DNA of 64,000 nucleotides from the NCBI GenBank assembly GCA_032158295.1, contig CM063243.1, forward strand, positions 11,120,678-11,184,677, given 5' to 3'. Within the stretch, counting starts at the first letter, position 1, and the number at the start of each line of letters is the position of its first letter. A model generated the notes under the pieces. The model saw only the letters and a program-made list of their open reading frames with translations. It did no database searches and was not told where the DNA came from. The position numbers were made by a program, and so were the translations under genes. The DNA comes from Pycnopodia helianthoides. Lineage: Eukaryota > Echinodermata > Asteroidea > Forcipulatida > Asteriidae. Shown here piece by piece: positions 1 through 10,393 of the stretch.

Positions 1-1238
1 GTTTTTTATGAGATCAGTAAAATGTGGTGATGATAACACAGAAAAGCATTGTATCCAAAAGGTTAAAGCTCAGAAAATTGTCTGATCTTTGGATAGGAAA
101 TTACAGTGAGTGTTTAAGTAGTTTGAAATTTCATTCACGTTTTTTACTTTTAAAGGAAGATTGGCATTGGTTTATAGTGTGAAAACAAAGTGCACTTTCG
201 TTTTAATATCGAGAACAATAATTATTGGTATTCTATTCTAGCTACAAAAGTGGTAACAGTTTCATAGGCATTTGTAATTAGGAAGGTTTGGGACAAGTTC
301 TCCAAATATCATTTGGAAAGTTTAAAAATGTAGTTGTAACAAAAAGTTTACATTCCTTTGTGGTTTTTAAGTATTTAAAGAGTGAGTCAATTAACGATGA
401 ACCTTAATTGACATTACCATGGTAGTGCCATTTTCCCACAATTTAATGAACGGAACCAAAATGAGTCTCGAAGAGCAAAATAGTCTGTTCCCTGTTTTGT
501 ATTATAAGAATTGTATTGATAATTGCAAGTTCATGTAGGGAACACGACCAAGATGGTGACAGTATGTAAAAGTGTATTAAGTTTGCCCTTCGCTCATGTA
601 GTTATAACGGAGAACCAAAGTTGAAGTTCATAGTTTCTGATATTAGAATAAGTTAGTAATGTGTTGAAGATGGTTTCATAGTTTTGAATGTCGGATACAG
701 TTAATAAATAAAGTAGAGTAGATGCTTATTAATTACAAGTCTTAAAATGACAGTAGACATATGTTTTCACACTGGTAAACTTTACCCTGTGTCAAATTTG
801 GAAATGTATTTCCCTCATTTGTACTCATGGATAGCAAAATCATTGTGGGCACTGATCTCGACAGAAAATTTCTGGTCCAGCTGTGTCGTACACAATCCTT
901 TGGTCTCGTAGATTTAGTTTCTTTATGCAAGTAAAAATTTAAAAAAACTAAAAGAGACATAAAGAAAACAGGCTGACATGTCCTTTATCAAGTCTTTTAA
1001 ATTTAATTAATTGGTCAAAGGTTTTTGTCTGCATCAAAATAATCTAGATATGTGCATTGTAAAGGCTAGCTGATGTAATTAATAAGGTAGCCTAGTTTTA
1101 AAATATTTGTCTTGAATGTTTCCTTTTTTATAACTGTTTTAAATTGATGAAATGTTTGAAAATCATTTAGTTATCAGAAACAAAAACATTTGTTTCCTAA
1201 TTTAAAGTGTTCTTTCTGTTATTTAACTTCTTTTTAGG
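1..1238. other. No gene recognised at left edge; probable intron
   Basis: AT-rich sequence without a convincing exon, RNA gene or repeat. It ends in a good splice acceptor (pyrimidine run then TTTTTAG at 1238), so it is probably the last intron of a plus-strand gene that begins outside the window. Confidence 0.3.
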
Positions 1239-1458
1239 TTCATCTTGAAAGCCTTTCAGATATACTGTGTGAGACTGAATGCTTCTTGAAGCTACCTTAC
1301 ATGCCAATGCTTCGGAAATGTTTGAATAATTTGGTAATATCCGAGTTTGGCTCCGAGCTGCTGTGTGTTTTCAAAATGTTCACAGTAACACAGAGATTAT
1401 TGGAGGCAGGGTTTAAAGGAATCGTGTCTGTGAAAATGTTGATTTTGCTCATGCAGTG
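1239..1458 (+). CDS. Candidate terminal exon of a plus-strand gene, product unknown
   Basis: After a strong acceptor ending at 1238, one frame stays open for about 72 codons to a TGA at 1456-1458. The first half (VHLESLSDILCETECFL, then KLPYMPMLRKCLNNL) reads like an amphipathic helical protein. The second half is less convincing, and a possible donor (TTTG|gtaata) at about 1335 could end the exon early. There is no start codon near the acceptor, as expected for an internal or last exon. Poly(A)-signal hexamers about 1.2 kb downstream would fit a last exon with a long 3' UTR. I do not recognise the family. The alternative is a chance open frame behind a chance acceptor. Confidence 0.38.
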
Positions 1459-1546
1459 AAGAATACATGGTCAATGCAGGGTGTTGGTATTGACATTGAT
1501 TACTAACTCACAGGGGGGAGAAAGACTGTAAAGGTAGCTTTCTCAA

Positions 1547-1932
1547 GCCCCTTTCACAATACAAATCCCCCTGGAAATAGAATCCTATGAAACTCATGGG
1601 TAATTTTAACCCAACTGCCGCTTTTCACACATGACAGAGTTTTCCTTGGAAAAAACCTTACAATTATGTATGTTAACCCTACTTATCTCGCTTAACCCTA
1701 CTCTCCTGAGTAAGAAAAACTACTTTCCAGGGTTGGCAGTCTGGGCTCAAATTTATAGAGCTGCTTACGCAGAAAGTCATGCTGAATAATGTTCTGCTAA
1801 GCAAAAATAAGCTGGATACCAGTCACAGAGGGTACATAGGACAGTATTTTGGCTGGTAACCTTATATTTTTGTGATTATCTACTTCTTGTGCTTAAGCAG
1901 CTCTGTAAAATTGGGCCTAGGTGTGGAAAGGC
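1547..1932. repeat. MITE-like element (ends GCCC-TTTCACA...), interrupted
   Basis: The left end GCCCCTTTCACAATACA and right end GTGTGGAAAGGC are diverged versions of the inverted ends of the intact copy at 56266-56501. Both copies share internal blocks such as TTAACCCTACT and AACTCATGGG. The right part is separated from the left by the element at 1743-1917, so this copy appears to carry a nested insertion. Confidence 0.55.
1743..1917. repeat. MITE-like palindromic element nested in the preceding one
   Basis: The two ends are inverted copies: GGGCTCAAATTTATAGAG on the left, and the reverse complement of the right end reads GGCCCAATTTTACAGAG. Both ends continue into GCTGCTTA. A second copy lies at 10180-10374. 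It sits inside the 1547-1932 element at a CT|AG junction. Confidence 0.6.
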
Positions 1933-2093
1933 TGAACTGATCCTAGGAAATTTCCAAGATTCTTCCCTATTGCCACATCAGTTTATGTTTACTGTAAATG
2001 CAAAGCTTTTCATTTAGTTGCAGTGAATTGGGATCTAAAACTCATATATCGCGGGTTAAACTCGGTTGTATACAAATCACTGTTAAATTTACA

Positions 2094-2484
2094 TTAAAGG
2101 TATTATACAGGATTAGTAGGGCTGACTGTGTTCATGTTTTGTTTGATCAACCATACATGAAATAACAAACCTGTGGAAATTTGGGCTTAATCTGTTTTGT
2201 GAATTAGGAGATATAGTGAAAAACCATACTCATTTTTCAGCATGTAGACACATACATTGTCCTTAACTTTGGTTGTTACACTCGAAATCAGCTGCTCCGT
2301 AGGTTTTTTAATGTTCTGTTAAAGGTTTTCAGATACATTTTTTTCAATAATGACTTCATTTCAAAGGGACATATTTCACGGGGGGGGGGAATGGTTCCAG
2401 TATGAACTTTATAATCAGTAAGCTTTCAGACTAAATTAAACAATGATGTTTTGTATCCTTACCAATCCTGTATAATACCTTTAA
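2094..2484. repeat. MITE-like element bounded by TTAA, inverted ends AAGGTATTATACAGGATT
   Basis: About 25 bp of near-perfect terminal inverted repeat (AAGGTATTATACAGGATT on the left, its complement at about 2463-2480), with TTAA at both outer edges. The interior (AACAAACCTGTGGAAATTT, ATAGTGAAAAACC) is shared with the diverged copy at 17814-18204. No coding capacity, so it is probably non-autonomous. It also contains a run of nine or ten G residues near 2381. Confidence 0.7.
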
Positions 2485-2671
2485 ATTAACATTTATTTAG
2501 TTTTTATGTTGCGAATGTACACTTTCACGTTTCACAAAGCATTTTAATTGTAATTTGCTCAATCATTGTTTTTACCAAAACATATGCTGTGCCTTCCTTT
2601 TGTACAGTTCAATGAGTTTGCAATATGCTTCATTTTGAACAAAGAAGAGGAACATTGTAAATTGCAATTGG

Positions 2672-2724
2672 AATAAAACTTGTAAATGTTTGGGCACCCT
2701 ATCATTTATAATGTATAAAATAAA
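2672..2724 (+). terminator. Candidate poly(A) signals (two AATAAA)
   Basis: AATAAA occurs at 2672-2677 and 2719-2724, downstream of the candidate last exon at 1239-1458 and upstream of the promoter-like region at 4 kb. The motif is common in AT-rich DNA, so support is weak. Confidence 0.25.
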
Positions 2725-3960
2725 ATCTGTCATCAAAGGATATTAACCGCTTACACTTGTTTCTTTGGTATTTGGTATTTGTTATCAGCCAATGCCCCAC
2801 CCCGCATATTGCAAGGAACAGTAGATTTGGAATAGGAAATAAATAAATGAAGGGTTAGTATTGACCTATTCTAATTGAACATTAATATAAAAGAAATGTA
2901 TAGATCTAAGAAGTTGCCGATTTTACATTGTTGGTTGGTTGTTGCATAGTTTGGTAACTGAATCGAAATCATCAGTGAAAAATACAATGAAAAGAAATAT
3001 TGCCGTTAAATTCACGTGTTTCTTTGCTAAAATTGCCTTTGAAGACAAAACAAAAATAATAATACAGATGTAGGGAGAATTCCAAAATATTAAAGTCATT
3101 TAACTTCATGTTATTGTCAAATCATGCTTTTGTTTTTCCAATTTGCTAAAATAAAGTTTCTTCCATTTGCTGTCACTTCATTTTTATTTAACGCAACCGT
3201 CTGACGCTCTTTGCAAATAACAAAACGAGTGTCCTGTTGATGTATTAAGATAAATACCATTGTTTCCATGTAGCTCTACAATAGGGTTTATACGATGCAC
3301 TATAAAAAGCGGCTCTTTGCTTCTCAGTCGTGGCCGTTGGTGGTGTCTGACAATCGGTCTGTCCAGACCGTCGATTGAGTTGAATCAAACCCGCATGTCA
3401 ATGTCATCTCATATAAAACGCTACAGTTCATAATTTTGTTCATGTTAGTTTTGTTGGAACAGTCTTTGTGTGTGCCAACATTTTCGTTAGCGGCGTAACT
3501 TCGAGAGCCACGCTTTTTATCTGCAAAGGGCTGTGCCCCAAATTAATCAATGGATGACGACCAACATCCGACACTTGAGCCTACTTCTTTTTTTCTCTTC
3601 TTTTTAACCGTCATTGACAGAAAAAAAAGAATGAGCGGCCAACATTAAAATGTTCCTTTTGGTTTCGCTAACCAGGAACTAAATAATGTTTTCCTGCTTT
3701 AGGATGACTTTTGGGTTTTGACCTTAGGTAAAAATATGGTTCAACTAATATTAAGCAAGCGTTACCTGGTTGGTCTATCGACTGATCTTCTAATCTAATT
3801 GTTTCCCTCCCTAAATTTGTTTAATATCGTTTCATTCCTTTTTTGTGCCACAGAAGGTACAACTTAAAGTCTCAAAACTTTTAAAAAAAATGTTTTCTTC
3901 TTTTTCTTGGCCTAACGAGAAAAGCAGCCCAAATTTCACGAAAAAAGTCCAAGTCAAGCT
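2725..3960. other. Intergenic, no gene seen
   Basis: AT-rich spacer between the candidate 3' end of the left gene and the promoter-like region at 4 kb. I see no exon, repeat or RNA gene. T-rich runs at 3590-3610 and 3890-3905 are the only simple-sequence features. Confidence 0.35.
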
Positions 3961-4030
3961 TTCGACCATCTCCCGGTTCAATGCTTTGACGTGTTCATCC
4001 GGGTCAGTTTATACCGGATGACGTCATGCA
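3961..4030 (+). promoter_or_regulatory. Candidate promoter with CRE
   Basis: A perfect palindromic CRE (TGACGTCA) lies at 4019-4026, in a locally GC-richer stretch just upstream of the first candidate exon. A CCGCCAT element (YY1-like) follows at about 4080. CREs near transcription starts are common in housekeeping genes. The CRE is only five bases from the ATG at 4031, so either the 5' UTR includes it or translation starts elsewhere. Confidence 0.35.
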
Positions 4031-4317
4031 ATGTTGATTTCGGCGCAGACGATACGGCAATTCACCAAGTTTGAAACTGCCGCCATTATTAATGTTTACA
4101 CGGCTTCACGGCCTGGTAGAAGTGTCATTTCAAGACATGTGGAAGAAACGGGGATTTTCTTTTCATTTGGAGGTAAATTAAAGGTTAATAGTTTTTTTGT
4201 AATGATTTTATTGCATGAAATGTAAATGTATGGGTGCTGTTACTGTAAGTGTTACCGTGTTACTGTTTCAGTGTTCAGTGTCCTGCCTCCTGATGGTGAA
4301 TCTTCAACAATATCGAG
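4031..4317 (+). CDS. Candidate exons 1 and 2 of an unidentified plus-strand gene
   Basis: Exon 1 is 4031-4172: ATG, 47 codons plus one base, donor GGAG|gtaaat. Exon 2 is 4272-4317: acceptor TTACTGTTTCAG, donor CGAG|gtgaaa. The single base left by exon 1 joins exon 2 in an open frame that reads VFSVLPPDGESSTIS, leaving two bases (AG). That phase suits the start of the exons at 5332 and 7608. Both introns obey GT-AG. No domain is recognised. Exon 1 may instead be 5' UTR, and the ATG at 4291 lies in a frame that does not fit the later exons. Confidence 0.33.
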
Positions 4318-5331
4318 GTGAAACTTTCTGCATCTTAATGAAAATGCTTAAACGTGCTGTCTGGTGGTTTACATGAAAACCACTGGCTTGACTGGCTTCA
4401 TTCCACACAGCTTGTACCTCTCTCATTCAACTCCATGGGCCCAAAACAAGGCAGGAAGGGCAAATAATATGTTCCTTAATACAACCACACTGTCAATATT
4501 AATGTCAAGGTCGAAGGGGACCAGACTAAAAAAAAAGTGAATACCGGTTCTTTGGCATACATGACATGTACATCATACATCATGTATTTATGAGCATGAG
4601 GAATAGGTGGTTCAAGTTTCACTTGTTTTTAGTCAATGGATTTGACCTGTATGTGTGTGTGTGTGTGACTGAAATGTTTACTGTAATTTATGGACTACAC
4701 TGCAGGCCTATTGACATTGTAGTCCTAGTACATTTTTTATTGCATTACATCATGATATGTACGAACTGCTAGCATGATAGAACAGTAGAAGATTTTCAGA
4801 AGTATGGGTGTGGTTGTGGCTCAAGAAGTCTGCCAGGTACCCGCCCCTCAGCACCCAACTCTTTGACAATGTATCATTAACCTTTAATTTATGTCTCATA
4901 CCAGCTGACAAAATTGTCATGAGTGGGTGAGTGTGCGCACAGCATAAATTCACCATTGAGTTAGTAACACCAAATCCTGGCTTTATCTATTCACAGACAA
5001 GGTACCAGTCTACATTAGTGTTGGCAATACCTTTCAAAGGGAAATTAAGTGGGTTGCAGAACGTCAAGTCTCATCGTACATTGTGAGCCTATATATACAC
5101 CCCGAATTTACATTAATAACCATCAATATACCAGAATGTTCAAAAGACAGGTATTTGTACATATACATGTACATGTAGTAAGGTTTTGAGGACCACTGCT
5201 ACCCTCAATACCCCAAAGTTTTGTCTTTCTGTACTGCTTTGTAAGTTCCATGGGTTGGCAGTAAGTTTATGCAAAGCAACGATAACATTTGGTGTTAAAT
5301 GCTGAATTTATTGCCTGTTCTTTATGACAAG

Positions 5332-5653
5332 TAGCTTTAAAAATGAGCTCAAGAGTGACAAGAATGTAAACAAGGCAGACGTATGTGATTCTGAGAGGAA
5401 CTCAAATGATGAATTAAGTCTCCACATTTTCAACAGTATACTGTGCATGCTGCATGAGCACTGTTTTCAGTTCAGAACAACAAGACTTAACTCAACGCTG
5501 GTTCTTCCCATGCCCACCACTTCTTCCTATGAAGAGATGATTGATTGTTTGCTAACTGTAGACTTATTACATACATACCTTCCACACTTTCCACACCAGT
5601 CAAAACTTCAAATTTTAATGACAAACTTACCTACTGAACACAATTTTGCTTGA
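5332..5653 (+). CDS. Candidate exon 3, unidentified product
   Basis: A 107-codon open frame in AT-rich DNA, preceded by a pyrimidine-rich acceptor ending AAG at 5331 and ended by TGA at 5651-5653. It needs two bases from the previous exon, which matches exon 2. The text is hydrophilic at first (KNELKSDKNVNKADVCDSE), then helical and leucine-rich (EEMIDCLLTVDLLHTYL). There is no good donor with a suitable phase before the stop (only a weak CCA|gtcaaa at about 5598), so this may be a terminal or alternative exon. Family not recognised. Confidence 0.4.
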
Positions 5654-6372
5654 TTTTATGTAAATGCACAAATAATTTTTTTAAAGACCAATTCAAACCA
5701 TTATCAGAGGCAAAGAATAGTCTTACTTTAACATTCAAAATCTGAAATGAGTCAAGTCATAATCTGCTCTTCTGAAGCAATAACTACTGCCCTCAAGAAG
5801 TAAATATACTATTACTACATCCCAAGTGTCACCCCTTGTGATCAACCATAAATGTCTATTGTACTTTTTTGAGTAAACATGGGCCATTACATGGGTAAAC
5901 ATTGTAGATCAGAGATCAAAAATTGCACAACTACACAATTTTTTTAAAGCATGGAGGAGGTAAACAACTGCAAACCTTTACCTATGGGGTTATGCAAATG
6001 ATTTCTAAGCTCTCAAAAAATTTCACAAGAAAAAGTGATTTGCATGGAGTCAAACAAAAACATGTATACCTTTGTATTGGTTGAATCATATGACGATTTT
6101 AGCCTTTGACCCTGAATATTGACCCATGTTGCGTTGTGGCCTCTGGTTTTGAAAATCTCTGGCCATTTCTGAGTTAACGGCTGGGGCTTGATCGCCACGT
6201 TGACATGTGTTGAAGCAAAGGATGCTCTTAGAAAACACCCTTAGCCATCTTTTCGGACACTGCCTTAGAGAATCTTTTGAAGCCACTTTGCATGAAAAAA
6301 ATGAAAAGTTGCATGCATATATCATAAACCAAGTAATCAATCACAAGGGAAATTTACTGTAAATTTGTCATA
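5654..6372. other. No feature seen; intron or spacer
   Basis: AT-rich sequence between the candidate exon 3 and the palindromic tRNA-like repeat. Short minus-strand open frames here lack splice or family support. Confidence 0.3.
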
Positions 6373-6665
6373 ATTTGGGTTTCAACAAAGAAAAGTTGAC
6401 AAGAGCGGGATTGAACCTGCGACCTACGGATTAACATGCCAGGGCGCTACCAACTGAGCTATCTAGCTATGTTGGCGGTCTCCCTATTTTATCAATACCT
6501 TTGTTTGGGGTGCCAGTCAGTAGATAACAAAGATATTGACAAAATATGGAGACTGCCAACATTAGGAAAGATAGCTCAGTTGGTAAAGTGCCGGCATGTT
6601 ACTTAATCCGGAGGTTGCAGGTTCAAGTTCCGCTCTAGTAAATTTTTCTTTGTTCAACCCCAAAT
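6373..6665. repeat. Long foldback element with tRNA-like arms
   Basis: A 293-bp near-perfect palindrome. Its outer ends are ATTTGGGTTTCAACAAAG and the complementary CTTTGTTCAACCCCAAAT. Each arm contains a tRNA-like sequence facing the centre: minus arm with A box at 6450-6461 (TAGCTCAGTTGG on the minus strand) and B box at 6407-6417; plus arm with A box at 6572-6583 and B box GGTTCAAGTTCC at 6620-6631. The anticodon region of the minus arm contains ATGTTAA, suggesting descent from a GTT (Asn-type) tRNA. The inner parts also pair (GTTGGC/GCCAAC, TATTTT/AAAATA). Mutated arms and shared outer ends make a mobile repeat more likely than two tRNA genes. Confidence 0.7.
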
Positions 6666-7208
6666 CAATGGGTATCTTAGTTTCATCTACAGGGACCTCT
6701 ACTGAGTACTTGTAGTGTGTGTGACATTTGTGCCCTTAGATTTTTGAACCATTTCACTTTATTATGACAGCCACAGGTTCTTAAGTGCTTCTGTTTTATC
6801 CAGTCAAACTGCTTTCAAGACTAAATATAACTGGACATTGTGGTGTACTTTTATTTTATTTAAATTTTGCTATTTATTGTGAAAACACAGCGTATGTGTT
6901 TATGCAGTAGTGAACTCTGCATCACCTTACCATCGAAGATCAAAATAGATTTTTACCCCATCATCTGAATACATTTTCTGAAATTGTAAAGACTGAAATG
7001 TACTTAAAAATCCTTTTGGCTATTCTAACATGCACCACATCAAACTCCCTGCATATAGCATATACAAGCCAATTTTAGTCATGAGGACACAAATTGATGA
7101 ATCAAAATTAATCAGAAGACTAAATACTGTTGATTAGATTTCTTTAAATTGGAGTAGGCACTTGGATTTTGGCATTTGTCACCAAAATCTGAGAAGGAAG
7201 AAAGACCG

Positions 7209-7385
7209 CAGGCCTGATATTTCACTCTTAAAAGTGGAAGGGCACCATGGTGTTTTCTCCTCTGTAAAGGGCACCTGTATGAGAAAATTGTGAATAACTA
7301 TCGGAACGTTTCAAGGGACACCAAGGCAATGACCAGGGGCAACGAAGGCAATTGCCTGCGTTGCCTCTACGAAGCATCAGGCCTG
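7209..7385. repeat. MITE-like repeat with CAGGCCTGAT ends, copy 1
   Basis: It begins CAGGCCTGAT and ends ATCAGGCCTG, a 10-bp perfect terminal inverted repeat. The interior has GGGCACC and CCAAGGCAATGACCAGGGGC blocks, which recur in diverged form at 7844-7983 and about 58591-58740. Confidence 0.55.
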
Positions 7386-7607
7386 AAGACATGATCTTTG
7401 TGTTCTCACTACCTGATTTGCACATAAGCAGTTTTGAGACGCCCAGTTTAATCTTGCATGCCTAAATATTATCCAACAACTTTAAAATAACATTTCTGTG
7501 TGAAACCCAGACAAGCTTGCAAAAGTGTGCATGAATTGTTCAGTCATTGTTGCCATTTTGAAGCCAATTTCAGTCAGATCATTTAAAGTTTTTTTTTTCA
7601 TTCAAAG

Positions 7608-7742
7608 TGCTCCAGATGGAGAAAGTTTCCTCTTAGAAGTTTTGAGAGAATCCTTGACAGGAACTGATCCGCTATTGCAGTGTTGTACTAAGAATGAGCT
7701 TTGTAAGGATGTAACTTCAGGAAGCTCTGGAGCACAGCTTAG
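7608..7742 (+). CDS. Candidate internal exon 4, unidentified product
   Basis: A textbook exon: acceptor with a ten-T tract and CATTCAAAG ending at 7607, 135 bp open in one frame, donor CTTAG|gtaagg. The text is SAPDGESFLLEVLRESLTG followed by TDPLLQCCTKNELCKDV and a Ser/Gly-rich tail. It needs two bases from the preceding exon and leaves two, so it fits directly after exon 2 (4272-4317) or another phase-2 exon. No domain recognised. It does not join the exon at 9281 in frame, so at least one exon between them is missing or one call is wrong. Confidence 0.5.
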
Positions 7743-7843
7743 GTAAGGATGTTTGTAAGAGCATATTTTAACTATGTACATTTGTACGTGATCATTAACT
7801 TGTCATGGTATTTGTACTATACATGTATATGGATACATTGTGG

Positions 7844-7983
7844 CAGGCCTGAAAATTCATCTTTGAGAGGGCAAGACCAGTTTCATTTTGCAAAGGGCAC
7901 TTCCATTGGAAAATCTTAAAGTCCATGGGAAACTTTTAACCAGGGGTAAGAGAGACCGTGGCCTCCATGCAATTCCAGGCCTG
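7844..7983. repeat. MITE-like repeat with CAGGCCTG ends, copy 2
   Basis: Bounded by CAGGCCTGAAAA on the left and CCAGGCCTG on the right. Internal AAAGGGCAC and ACCAGGGGTAAG blocks match the copy at 7209-7385. Confidence 0.5.
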
Positions 7984-9280
7984 TTGTGTATAATGTAGAA
8001 CCACAATAAGTTGCTATGTTTTAATATCAAAAAATAAGTGGTCAAGTAATTGCCTTTCAAGAACCATGGCCATTAACTGATTCCTCTGTGTGCTCACTCA
8101 AGACGTAACAATGTAATAAAATAACTTAGTAACAAGATTTTCAATTCATACTATGCAGCCAAGGTGAGCAGAAAATTCACTGTTGCATGGAGGTGGGATT
8201 GTTTAAACTTGAGTTCTTCTCAATGCAGGACTGTAAATATGCACTCTGTCACCAGATATTCAATTTACTTTATTTCCACACCAAAGCACATTCTAGTTGG
8301 AACATGTACTATTATAAAGGAAAAATTATTAATGGTAAATTATGATGAAATTGGATATACATAAGAAAGTGATCAAAAACATAGAGCAACAAACATGTTG
8401 ATGGGGTTAGCAAAACCAAAGTGCATGTCAAACTGTATTATTCCATCAATGGCTCTTAGTTTCACCAAATTAGGGAATTTTAACAAAACGTTTCTGGCAT
8501 TGTTTATATGGAGAACTTGGATTGCAGTTTTCCTTCTTATTCAACATCTATCTATTTGTACCATATTGAAAAAGAGGGTGAATAGTTGCCAGCTCTAGGG
8601 ATAGAGATATTTGGTCTACTCAGTGCTGTAATGCTGTTAGGACAAGATTTTTTTGTGTTGAAGTTGTATATTGAATACACAAACTCCAATCACGTGTTGG
8701 CATTTCAGTGGTGTTCCATTTGTGATAACCTTAATCAGCCACTCCTTGGAAATAGTGAAATGGCATTAAAAGTGAAAACAACCAAATCCCCGGCATTGAT
8801 AACAATGTGAAGTGATGTCTAAAATGTTCTTCTTGTTGAGAAATACTTGTATACTGAAGGCCATAACTGACACTAATTAGGTGTTGAAAGCTTTCATGTT
8901 CATTTATTTGATGAGCAATTCAAGGAGCAGAAGGTGCTTGGTGTGTGCATGGAGCAGCACATATGAATAACAGATAAAGAAAAATAATTGCAAAAGTTAA
9001 GTTCAGATAATACAAAATGCACAATATATAAAAACAAAGTAAATTCAACAGTTAAATTACACACTTAGTATAGTTCATCAAAGATAATAAAACATAAGAT
9101 TTGAAAAAAAACTTATTCCTTATTTCTGTTTTGTCCATCATGGTGTCTCTGTATTATGTAGCCATGGTGACTGGAACCATAAATGCTCTGTATTTCAGTG
9201 CCCTACACGTATGATATCATATCTTCATGGGCTCTTTCTTCTAGAGTGCATTAAATTGCTCATATTTTCCTTTATTACAG
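7984..9280. other. Intronic or intergenic sequence, no firm exon
   Basis: A possible exon starts at 8709 after TTTGGCATTTCAG-like sequence and reads SGVPFVITLISHSLEIVKWH to a TAA at 8767. Its entry phase fits exon 4, but it has no suitable donor, so I do not call it firmly. The rest is AT-rich without recognisable features. Confidence 0.25.
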
Positions 9281-9383
9281 AAGCAGGACCTGGTGCCAAA
9301 GTTTCATCTATGCCAAGGCTATATCAAGTCATTATGAATGAGTTACATATGCACTCCTTACAGATGAAGGTATTAAGGACCAG
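9281..9383 (+). CDS. Candidate internal exon 5, unidentified product
   Basis: Strong acceptor (TTTTCCTTTATTACAG) and strong donor (ACCAG|gtaagt) bound 103 bp that are open in only one of three frames. That frame reads AGPGAKVSSMPRLYQVIMN then ELHMHSLQMKVLRT, which looks like real coding sequence (helical, no low complexity). It needs one base from the previous exon and leaves two. I cannot name the family. The neighbouring exon 4 lies in the same orientation but in an incompatible phase. Confidence 0.55.
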
Positions 9384-9555
9384 GTAAGTTGTTGTTATTT
9401 TTTCCATAACATGTGCTCATATTAATATCGTTGTGTCAGTGCAACAAGGGCGTAACTAAATTCTGCAACAAAGTCGTACTGCAACAAAGTCGTATCTCAC
9501 ACGAAAGCACTCCATGCAACAACGTCATATCTCGGCTTCCATGGACTTTGTGATT

Positions 9556-9665
9556 ACCGTAATTTCCTGTGTATAAGGCACTTGGTGTATAAGGCGCAGT
9601 GCCCTAAAATCACCGATATAAGATTCAAGTGTTAACGCATAAGGCGCACCGCCATATAACACGCA
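9556..9665. repeat. Dispersed repeat with TATAAGGCGCA motifs
   Basis: ACCGTAATTTCCTGTGTATAAGGC is followed by further copies of TATAAGGCGCA or CATAAGGCGCA. It resembles a repeat I remember as widespread in fish and invertebrate genomes (a CCGTATTTTCCG...ACTATAAGGCGCA type). Just upstream (9438-9530), TGCAACAA-GTCGTA is repeated about four times. Confidence 0.45.
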
Positions 9666-10179
9666 TGATGCCTGTTACAAAGAGACTTGCCAACCAGTTC
9701 ACGGTTGGTACATCACCACATATGGGGGTCATTGTGTTGGTATGCAGGTTATTTTAAGCCAGATACGATCTTTTGACATACTAAAATTTGCGTTTCACAT
9801 AATGGCTATTTTAGAAGATACAACCTTATAACACCAACATAACGATATCGAGGCTACAGAGAGGCTACATGAAATGACTGAGTGGTGTAAATTTGCCGTT
9901 TACATATTTTACTCATCGTTACAAAGTAACTGTTGGAAATCCAACTTTGGACCATTCCCTAGCTGGGTGCTAGGAATAGATTAAACCACTTGTTTTGTCT
10001 CTCGGTTTTATTGCAAAAGGTCAGAAACTGAGAGTTCATAGAAGAGACACAGTTAGTTTACCTTTAGACTTTTGTCATTGTTCGGCCAAGTTGCTACTGT
10101 CCCATGCCACTCAGTGTAATCTTGATAAAGGTAGAGCTCATCATACCCCTAATACAGGCTTGTGTACGTGCAACAGTCT

Positions 10180-10374
10180 GGGCCCAATTTCATAGAAATG
10201 GTTAAGCACAAAAAGTAGCTAAGCATAACAAAATTATACTTATCAGAATACAGTTACCAGCCAAAATACCATGTCACATGTACCAATTGTGACTGGTATT
10301 ATGCTCATTTGTGCATAGCAGACCATTATAAGCAATATTTTTTCTGCTTAAGCAGCTCTATGGAAATTTTCCCC
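10180..10374. repeat. MITE-like palindromic element, copy 2 of the 1743-1917 family
   Basis: The left end is GGGCCCAATTTCATAGA. The right end read in reverse complement is GGGGAAAATTTCCATAGAG, followed by CTGCTTAAGCAG. Both ends and the interior (TACCAGCCAAAATACC against its complement GGTATTTTGGCTGGTAA type) match the element at 1743-1917. Both copies are preceded by CAGTCT. Confidence 0.6.
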
Positions 10375-10393
10375 TGGAGGGAAAGCAATTAGT

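Noticed and set aside
6405..6640. Two functional tRNA genes
   Set aside because: A and B boxes are present, but the arms are mutated, lie in a palindromic repeat and lack clean acceptor stems.
8709..8769. Possible exon SGVPFVITLISHSLEIVKWH
   Set aside because: The acceptor and phase fit exon 4, but no donor leads to exon 5; too weak to list as coding.
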